Below the pieces are notes generated by a model. It saw only the letters and a program-made list of their open reading frames with translations. It was not told where the DNA came from and ran no database searches. A program made the position numbers and the translations under genes. A stretch of DNA of 64,000 bases, taken from Pseudomonadota bacterium (GTDB lineage: Bacteria > Pseudomonadota > Gammaproteobacteria > Steroidobacterales > Steroidobacteraceae). Of the stretch, positions 61,571-64,000 are shown one piece after another (position 1 is the first letter of the stretch; each line of letters begins with the position of its first letter). The stretch is from contig JAJZUT010000007.1 of the NCBI GenBank assembly GCA_021847105.1, positions 1 to 64,000 on the forward strand, written 5' to 3'.

Positions 61571-63739
61571 TCAGGCCACCACTCGATCTGCTGCGGCCGG
61601 GTCAGGCCGCTCCGCGGGCCACGCCCGCTCAATCCCGGACGCATCCGGGCTGCGCCGCTGCCGACACCAGCCCGCGAACTCCGCGGCGCCGAGCGGCTGC
61701 GACAGGTAATACCCCTGCGCCTCATCGCAACCCAATTGTGCCAACTGCGCGAGGGTCGCGGCGCTCTCGACACCTTCCGCCACGACCCGTAGGCCGAGGT
61801 TGTGCGCCATCTCGACCGTGGAGCGCACGATGGTCGCATCTTCACGGCTTGTGGCGAGGCCCCGCACGAAAGACTGATCGATCTTGATCTCCTGCACGGG
61901 CAGCACGCGCAGGTAGGCGAGCGAGGCGTAACCGGTGCCGTAATCGTCGATCGACAGCCGCAGCCCCATGCCCTTGAGCTTCTCCAACGCCAGGCACGCC
62001 TGCGCCACCTCCTCCATCACCGCACTTTCGGTGATCTCGAGGCACAGCTGCCCGGGCGCGAGCGCGTAGCGCTCGAGCTGCCCGGCCACGAACGCAGGCA
62101 GCTCGGCCCTCGCAATATCGCGCGCGGACAGGTTGACGCTCACCGGCAAACACAATCCCGCACGCTGCCACGCGGCGCTCTGCGCGCAGGCCTGTTCGAT
62201 GGCCCAGCGGGTGAGCCGCACGATGAAGCCCGTCTGCTCGGCGAAGGGGATGATGTCCTGCGGCGAGACCCGGCCGCGCTGCGGATGCCGCCAGCGCAGC
62301 AGCGCCTCGGCCGACGTACACGCCCCGCTGCCGAGATCGATCTTCGGCTGGTAGGCCAGCTCGAATTGATCGGTAGCGAGCGCGGCACGTAGCTCCGAGA
62401 GCAGCGACAGTCCCCGCCCTGGCGCGGGCCGCATGCGCGGCTCGAACGGTTGCACGCCGGTGCGCGTCCGTTTGGCGGCCTGCAACGCCAAGTCCGCATG
62501 CGAGAGCAGCAAGCGGCGCTCGCGCCCATGCAGCGGTGCCAAGACAATCCCCACACTGGCGGCGACGTCGATCGCCTGTCCTTGCACCACCACCGGTTCC
62601 TGCAGCGCCTCGAGCAGTGCGCGAGCCATTTGCATGGCCCGCTGGGCGCTGCCACAGCCGGGCATCAGCAGCGCAAACTCGTCACTCTCCAGGTGCGCGG
62701 CCTGGCAACCGGCGGCTGCGGAGAAGCTCTGCAGGCGCCGGCCGACTGTCACCAGCACGATGTCGCCGGCCGCGTGTCCGAGCGAGTCGTTGACCTCCCG
62801 CAGCCGATCGAGCCCGAGCAATGCGAGGGCGAACCGGCCCCGCTCACCCAGCGCATCGAGTGCCCGATCCAGTGCGTTTGCGAACGCCACTCGGTTCGCG
62901 ATCCCGGTCAGGGGATCGACGAACGCCAACGCCCGGATGTCGGCCTCGCGCTGGGCAATGTGTGCACGCATCGAGACGAGCGCCCGGGTGAGATCGCCGA
63001 CCTCATCGCCGCGCGCGGCGGGCAGATCGCCATCGAGGCGGCCGGCGGCGATCTGCTCGGCCACCTCGATCACCCCGGCGAGCGGCGTGGTGATGGAGCG
63101 GGCGATGCCGATCGCGACCGCCAGTGCCAGCAACAAGGCTCCGGCGGTAAAGAGTAGGATGCGCCGCCGGGCCGCATCCTGCCGCCGCCGCAGCCTCTCA
63201 AGTTGGCGTGCGGCCTGCGCCGACTCCATCGCAGACAGTTGACTCAACCCCATGAGGAAGGCGTGCAGCGCCCGAGGAGTCCCCGAAGCGTTCAGCTGGC
63301 GGGCCGCCACGACGGGGCCAAACCGCTCGACGACACGCATGAGGCGCAGCAAATGTTGCGTGCAGTCCATGCGTTGGCGTTGCACCTGCTGCAACCGCCG
63401 CAGCGTTTGCGGTGCTCGCGCATCGGTCTGCAGCACCCCGAGCGCCTGAGACTCTCGGCCGATGTCCGCCACGAGGCGCGGCAACACCCACTCGCGCCGG
63501 GCACGAGGGTTGAGCAGCAACAGAGAATTGACCAGTTCGGCGCTATCCTGTGCCGCAGCGCGCGCAGCGCGGACCCGACCGACGTCGGCTTGCCGCTGCG
63601 CAATCAGCGTCTGCGCACTCGAGTCGGTCCGTGCCAGCTGCGCCACGGTGAGCCAAACCAGCGCCAGAGTACCGGCGAGCAGCAGGCAGAACGCCAGCGC
63701 AAGCCGCACCCCGATGCGCAGATCGGTCAGGCGCCGCAC
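61571..63739 (-). CDS. Membrane GGDEF/EAL protein, probable cyclic-di-GMP phosphodiesterase
   Basis: About 722 aa if started at GTG 63739; the frame is open to 63961, and the start is uncertain. Membrane helix 1 (IGVRLALAFCLLLAGTLAL) is followed by a helical periplasmic sensor, membrane helix 2 (ILLFTAGALLLALAVAIGIA), a HAMP domain, a GGDEF domain and an EAL domain. The GGDEF signature reads ESDEF, so cyclase activity is unlikely. The EAL domain keeps EALLRW, EITES, DDYGTGYASL, EIKIDQSF and EGVES, the metal and catalytic residues of active phosphodiesterases. It would lower cyclic-di-GMP, a usual controller of EPS synthesis. It converges with PEP-CTERM gene 3. Confidence 0.88.
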   Translation of the reverse strand: MRRLTDLRIGVRLALAFCLLLAGTLALVWLTVAQLARTDSSAQTLIAQRQADVGRVRAARAAAQDSAELVNSLLLLNPRARREWVLPRLVADIGRESQALGVLQTDARAPQTLRRLQQVQRQRMDCTQHLLRLMRVVERFGPVVAARQLNASGTPRALHAFLMGLSQLSAMESAQAARQLERLRRRQDAARRRILLFTAGALLLALAVAIGIARSITTPLAGVIEVAEQIAAGRLDGDLPAARGDEVGDLTRALVSMRAHIAQREADIRALAFVDPLTGIANRVAFANALDRALDALGERGRFALALLGLDRLREVNDSLGHAAGDIVLVTVGRRLQSFSAAAGCQAAHLESDEFALLMPGCGSAQRAMQMARALLEALQEPVVVQGQAIDVAASVGIVLAPLHGRERRLLLSHADLALQAAKRTRTGVQPFEPRMRPAPGRGLSLLSELRAALATDQFELAYQPKIDLGSGACTSAEALLRWRHPQRGRVSPQDIIPFAEQTGFIVRLTRWAIEQACAQSAAWQRAGLCLPVSVNLSARDIARAELPAFVAGQLERYALAPGQLCLEITESAVMEEVAQACLALEKLKGMGLRLSIDDYGTGYASLAYLRVLPVQEIKIDQSFVRGLATSREDATIVRSTVEMAHNLGLRVVAEGVESAATLAQLAQLGCDEAQGYYLSQPLGAAEFAGWCRQRRSPDASGIERAWPAERPDPAAADRVVA

Positions 63740-64000
63740 GCCCGCACCAGGAACCACCGGAATGCCTCTGGAGCGGGACCGATTGCGGCCGGTGCCCGAA
63801 CCGCCACACCGGAGCCACCCCGTCGTGCCCTGCGCATCGGTCACATGCGAGCGGTCGAACGCGACCGCATCGTCCGCTGGCCGAGCGAATCTCGCTCCGC
63901 CGCCAAACCGTGGACGTGAACGTTGTACAAGCCGTCCGGCGAGCTGCCCCGAGTCCGGCACGTGTCGTGCCCCCGCCTCAACGCAGGCCAGCCAATTCCT
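63740..64000. other. Right end of window
   Basis: The EAL frame remains open to 63961 but its extension is Arg/Gly-rich and has no domain, so it is treated as leader DNA. Nothing else is recognised in the last 260 bases. Confidence 0.35.

Overview
The window reads as chromosome of a high-GC proteobacterium, most likely beta- or gammaproteobacterial. It carries a type-1 exosortase (XrtA/PEP-CTERM) locus: exosortase A, the PrsK/PrsR two-component pair, the PrsT TPR lipoprotein, the matching export, chain-length and tyrosine-kinase proteins, and three PEP-CTERM substrate proteins. These families are known from EPS- and biofilm-forming Gram-negative bacteria. No rRNA, tRNA, CRISPR array or insertion sequence was found.

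Layout. (1) 1-3.6 kb, plus strand: the tail of one secreted beta-helix protein, a second complete beta-helix lipoprotein and a GT4 glycosyltransferase. (2) 3.9-16.7 kb, minus strand: a polysaccharide assembly block with several glycosyltransferases, a flippase, an O-antigen-ligase/polymerase-type protein, a membrane acyltransferase, a NodB deacetylase and an unrecognised 482-aa protein. It is visibly less GC-rich than the rest, as serotype-like polysaccharide blocks often are. (3) 17.3-29.5 kb: a two-armed cluster around a 128-bp divergent intergenic region. The minus arm encodes an acyl-CoA-dehydrogenase-like flavoprotein, an amino acid:carrier-protein ligase, an HSL-type hydrolase, an NTF2-like protein, a carrier protein, an AMP-forming ligase, an SDR, a MetY-type PLP enzyme and a group II PLP decarboxylase. 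The plus arm encodes a MetA-type acyltransferase, a second carrier protein and a FATP-type acyl-activating enzyme. This looks like an uncharacterised carrier-protein-based amino-acid pathway placed inside the EPS locus. (4) 29.7-38.3 kb: a GNAT-like protein, a second deacetylase, a cytochrome P450, an ATP-grasp/protein-tyrosine-phosphatase fusion and exosortase A fused to an EpsI domain. (5) 38.4-49.6 kb, minus strand: outer-membrane protein, tyrosine kinase, chain-length protein, export protein, PrsT, PrsR and PrsK. (6) 49.7-64 kb: a repeat/NHL lipoprotein, three PEP-CTERM proteins, the XrtA-type deacetylase, two tandem DUF4382 lipoproteins and a GGDEF/EAL protein.

How the parts fit. Blocks 2, 4 and 5 would make, polymerise, export and trim an exopolysaccharide. 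XrtA would process PEP-CTERM proteins that enter the envelope with it. PrsK/PrsR is a sigma-54-type switch, and each of the three PEP-CTERM genes has a close match to a sigma-54 (-24/-12) promoter just upstream, while no comparable match was found before the other genes inspected. The EAL protein adds a cyclic-di-GMP link. The role of block 3 is open: it could make an amino-acid-derived substituent for the polysaccharide or a free small molecule. No priming glycosyl-1-phosphate transferase was seen, so the polysaccharide pathway must be completed elsewhere.
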